The translations under genes were made by a program, and so were the position numbers. 64,000 bases of DNA from Bradyrhizobium diazoefficiens (GTDB lineage Bacteria > Pseudomonadota > Alphaproteobacteria > Rhizobiales > Xanthobacteraceae): contig NZ_JAENXS010000001.1 in the NCBI RefSeq assembly GCF_016612535.1, forward strand, positions 2,381,501 through 2,445,500, in the 5' to 3' direction. How positions within the stretch are numbered: the first letter of the stretch is position 1; each line of letters starts with the position of its first letter. The notes below the pieces were generated by a model. It was given only the letters and a program-made list of their open reading frames with translations. It was not told the DNA's origin and did no database searches. Below, piece after piece: positions 61,466-64,000 of this stretch.

Positions 61466-62773
61466 TTACGGTCGCGTCTGCCCTGTGCCGTGGACGCGAT
61501 ACTTGAAGCTCGTCAACTGCTCGGCGCCGACAGGGCCGCGGGCGTGGAAGCGACCGGTGGCGATGCCGATCTCGGCGCCGAAGCCGAATTCGCCGCCATC
61601 GGCGAACTGCGTCGAGGCGTTATGCAGCACGATCGCGGAATCGACCTCGCTCAGGAATTTTTTCGCAACCACGTCATCCGCGCTCACGATCGCATCGGTG
61701 TGGTGCGAGCCGTGATCCTGGATGTGCGCGATCGCGCCGTCGACGCCGTCGACCACCTTCGCCGCGATGATCGCGTCGAGATATTCGGTGTCCCAATCGT
61801 CTTCGCTGGCAGGCTTTACACGTGCGTCGGTCTTCTGCACGGCGTCGTCGCCGCGCACTTCGCAGCCGGCCTCGATCAGCATCTCGACCAGCGGCTTGAG
61901 GTTCGATGCAGCAGCGGCGCGATCGACCAGCAGTGTCTCGGCCGCGCCACAGACGCCGGTGCGGCGCATCTTGGCGTTGAGCACGATCGACTTCGCCATG
62001 GCGAGGTCGGCGCTGCCGTCGACATAGACGTGGTTGACGCCTTCGAGGTGCGCAAACACCGGCACGCGGGCTTCGGCCTCGACGCGCGCGACGAGGCTTT
62101 TGCCCCCGCGCGGCACGATCACGTCGACGGCGCCGTTGAGGCCGGATAGCAGCATGCCGACCGCCGCGCGATCGCGCGTCGGCACCAGCGTGATGGCGGC
62201 CTCGGGCAGGCCGGCCTCACGCAGGCCCTGCACCAGGCATTCATGGATGGCGCGGCAGGAGCGGAAACTGTCGGAGCCGCCGCGCAGGATCACGGCATTG
62301 CCGGACTTCAGGCACAGCACGCCGGCATCGGCCGCGACGTTGGGCCGACTCTCGAAGATCACGCCGACGACGCCGAGCGGCACGCGCACCCGCTCGATGG
62401 TCATGCCGTTCGGCCGCTGCCAGCTCTCGGTGACGATGCCGATGGGATCGGCGATGCCGCGCACGATGCCGATGCCTTCGGCCATCGCCTCGACACGCGC
62501 CGGCGTCAGCGTCAGGCGATCAATGAAGGAAGAGGTCATGCTGCTCGAGGCGCGGGCTTCCGCGACATCCTCGGCATTGGCGGCGAGGATCGCTGCTGCG
62601 TTCGCGCGGATCGCCCGCTCCATGGCTTCCAGCGCCCGGTTTTTCTGCTCCGGCGACGCCAGCGCCAGCACGCGCGCGGCAGCGCGGGCACGGGTGCCAA
62701 GATCGGTCATCAGCGCCAGGAGATCGGCAGTTCGATCGGCATTGCCGTCAACGGCTTTGAGAGGGGCGGCCAT
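61466..62773 (-). CDS. proA: Glutamate-5-semialdehyde dehydrogenase (gamma-glutamyl phosphate reductase)
   Basis: Second step of proline synthesis: NADPH-dependent reduction of glutamyl phosphate. The 435-residue protein has [28 protein letters not shown] and [13 protein letters not shown]. The catalytic Cys is in [15 protein letters not shown]. The C terminus has [21 protein letters not shown]. Next to proB on the same strand, with 147 bases between. Confidence 0.97.
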   Translation of the reverse strand: MAAPLKAVDGNADRTADLLALMTDLGTRARAAARVLALASPEQKNRALEAMERAIRANAAAILAANAEDVAEARASSSMTSSFIDRLTLTPARVEAMAEGIGIVRGIADPIGIVTESWQRPNGMTIERVRVPLGVVGVIFESRPNVAADAGVLCLKSGNAVILRGGSDSFRSCRAIHECLVQGLREAGLPEAAITLVPTRDRAAVGMLLSGLNGAVDVIVPRGGKSLVARVEAEARVPVFAHLEGVNHVYVDGSADLAMAKSIVLNAKMRRTGVCGAAETLLVDRAAAASNLKPLVEMLIEAGCEVRGDDAVQKTDARVKPASEDDWDTEYLDAIIAAKVVDGVDGAIAHIQDHGSHHTDAIVSADDVVAKKFLSEVDSAIVLHNASTQFADGGEFGFGAEIGIATGRFHARGPVGAEQLTSFKYRVHGTGQTRP

Positions 62774-62920
62774 GGAGAGTTCAACCTTCTGCTAAGGCAG
62801 TGTCCTAGCACGGAAATCCCGCTTTTGCGAAGGGCGGGGAGGGTATGGCAGGTCTCCCGGGCCGTGCCGCGGCTAGGCCTTTGGCCGAGCTGAGGTTCGA
62901 AAAAGAGGCCGCGGCAGCTC

Positions 62921-64000
62921 TTACCCGCCCACCACCAGATCGTCGCGGTGGATCATCTCCGACCTTCCATTGATGCCGAGGATGGCCATCACGTCCGGGG
63001 AGGAGCGGCCCTTGATCCGTTCGGCGACCTCGGCGTCATAGGCGATCAGGCCGCGGCCGACCTCGCTGGTGTCGGGGCCGCGGACGATCACGGCGTCGCC
63101 GCGGGCAAACTGGCCCTCGACCTTGATCACGCCGGCCGGCAGCAGGCTGGCACCGGCGCGCAGTGCCGTCACCGCGCCGGCGTCGATGGTCAGCGTCCCC
63201 TTCGGCTCCAGCGTGCCGGCGATCCAGCGCTTTCGCGAGGTGATGGGATTGGCCGGCGTCAGGAACCAGGTGCAGCGGCCGCCATCGGCGATCGCCTGCA
63301 AGGGGTGCTCGATCTTGCCGGACGCAATCAGCATATGCGTGCCGCCGGTGGTGGCGATCTTGGCCGCCTCGACCTTGGTGCGCATGCCGCCGCGCGAGAG
63401 CTCGGACTCGGCGTCGCCCGCCACCGCCTCGATCTCAGAGGAGATGCTCTCGACCACGGGAATGAGCTTGGCGTTAGGATTGTTCTTCGGCGGGGCGTCA
63501 TAGAGCCCGTCGATATCGGAGAGCAGTACCAGCAAGTCGGCGCTCGCCATGGTGGCGACGCGCGCGGCGAGGCGGTCGTTGTCGCCGTAGCGGATCTCGT
63601 TGGTGGCGACCGTATCGTTCTCGTTGATGACAGGGATCGCACGCCATTCCAGCAGCTTGCCGATGGTGGAGCGTGCATTGAGGTAGCGGCGGCGCTCCTC
63701 GGTATCCTGGAGCGTGACCAGGATCTGGCCCGCGCCGATGCCGTGCGCGCCGAGCACCTCCGACCAGATCCGCGCCAGCGCGATCTGGCCGACGGCGGCG
63801 GCGGCCTGGCTCTCCTCCAGCTTCAGCGGGCCGCGCGGCAATTTGAGCCGGCTGCGGCCGAGCGCAATCGAGCCCGAGGAGACGACGAGGACGTCACGTC
63901 CCTCCTTGTGCAGCTTGGCCATGTCGTCGGCGAGCGCGGCGAGCCAGGACGCGCGCACCTCGCTCTTGTCGGAATCCACCAGCAGCGCGGAGCCGACTTT
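62921..64000 (-). CDS. proB: Glutamate 5-kinase (partial, 5' end outside window)
   Basis: Phosphorylates glutamate in the first step of proline synthesis. The frame is open to the window edge, beginning with [16 protein letters not shown], so about ten N-terminal residues are missing. Amino-acid kinase features: [48 protein letters not shown], and [14 protein letters not shown]. The C-terminal PUA domain ([24 protein letters not shown]) is present. Upstream of proA, in the usual proB-proA order. Confidence 0.95.
   Translation of the reverse strand, partial: KVGSALLVDSDKSEVRASWLAALADDMAKLHKEGRDVLVVSSGSIALGRSRLKLPRGPLKLEESQAAAAVGQIALARIWSEVLGAHGIGAGQILVTLQDTEERRRYLNARSTIGKLLEWRAIPVINENDTVATNEIRYGDNDRLAARVATMASADLLVLLSDIDGLYDAPPKNNPNAKLIPVVESISSEIEAVAGDAESELSRGGMRTKVEAAKIATTGGTHMLIASGKIEHPLQAIADGGRCTWFLTPANPITSRKRWIAGTLEPKGTLTIDAGAVTALRAGASLLPAGVIKVEGQFARGDAVIVRGPDTSEVGRGLIAYDAEVAERIKGRSSPDVMAILGINGRSEMIHRDDLVVGG

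Overview
The window looks like a core chromosomal segment of an alphaproteobacterium of the Bradyrhizobium type. The evidence is GC-rich DNA with strong GC3 bias, the gene order ffh-rpsP-rimM-trmD-rplS-leuC, mdh-sucC-sucD-sucA-sucB-lpdA and a separate F1 operon atpHAGDC, DUF2336/DUF2794/DUF1223 proteins, and many palindromic intergenic repeats of the kind common in Bradyrhizobium. No prophage, insertion sequence, CRISPR array, rRNA or tRNA gene was recognised. The genus call is inference from gene order and protein resemblance, not a database search.

Layout. 1-5 kb (minus): leuC (cut by the window edge), rplS, trmD, rimM, rpsP, ffh. 5-8 kb: a metallo-beta-lactamase-fold hydrolase, then two exported proteins (SIMPL and a GyrI-like domain on a Pro/Ser/Ala linker). 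8-14 kb: dapF-mtaB, DUF2336, an RluA-type pseudouridine synthase, ftsY-yciB. 14-17 kb (minus): cytochrome c maturation ccmA-B-C-D-G. 17-20 kb: acnA. 20-24 kb: DUF1223, DUF2794, a GNAT acetyltransferase and a Bax-inhibitor-1 family membrane protein. 24-29 kb: an FtsX-type ABC exporter divergent from a tesA-like esterase, thpR, and a vapBC toxin-antitoxin pair. 29-41 kb: zapE, then mdh, sucC, a DUF1579-like gene, sucD, sucA, sucB, an SDR and lpdA. 41-47 kb: two small membrane proteins, xerC, priA, rlpA. 47-52.6 kb: atpHAGDC. 52.7-64 kb: a membrane class III nucleotide cyclase, two tandem Nudix (RppH-like) genes, a divergent polysaccharide deacetylase, ctpA, an EnvC-like factor, rlmH, rsfS, nadD, proA and proB (cut by the window edge).

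Functionally the window joins translation and protein targeting (ffh, ftsY, rpsP, rplS, rimM, trmD, rsfS, rlmH), central energy metabolism (aconitase, malate dehydrogenase, succinyl-CoA synthetase, 2-oxoglutarate dehydrogenase, F1-ATPase, cytochrome c maturation) and cell-envelope or division functions (envC-like, ctpA, rlpA, yciB, zapE, xerC, tesA exporter cluster).

The most interesting non-coding signals are: an orphan minus-strand terminator preceded by a long closing stem near 21.2 kb (candidate small RNA); a near-consensus Irr/ICE box upstream of acnA; a full CtrA-type box upstream of rlpA; a structured leader before the ybhL-like gene; and at least seven families of palindromic repeats, one of which supplies the C-terminal codons of rimM. 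The most interesting protein is the cyclase at 52.8 kb. It has Asn where Lys normally reads adenine, and three Cys-pair repeats on the far side of a membrane helix.
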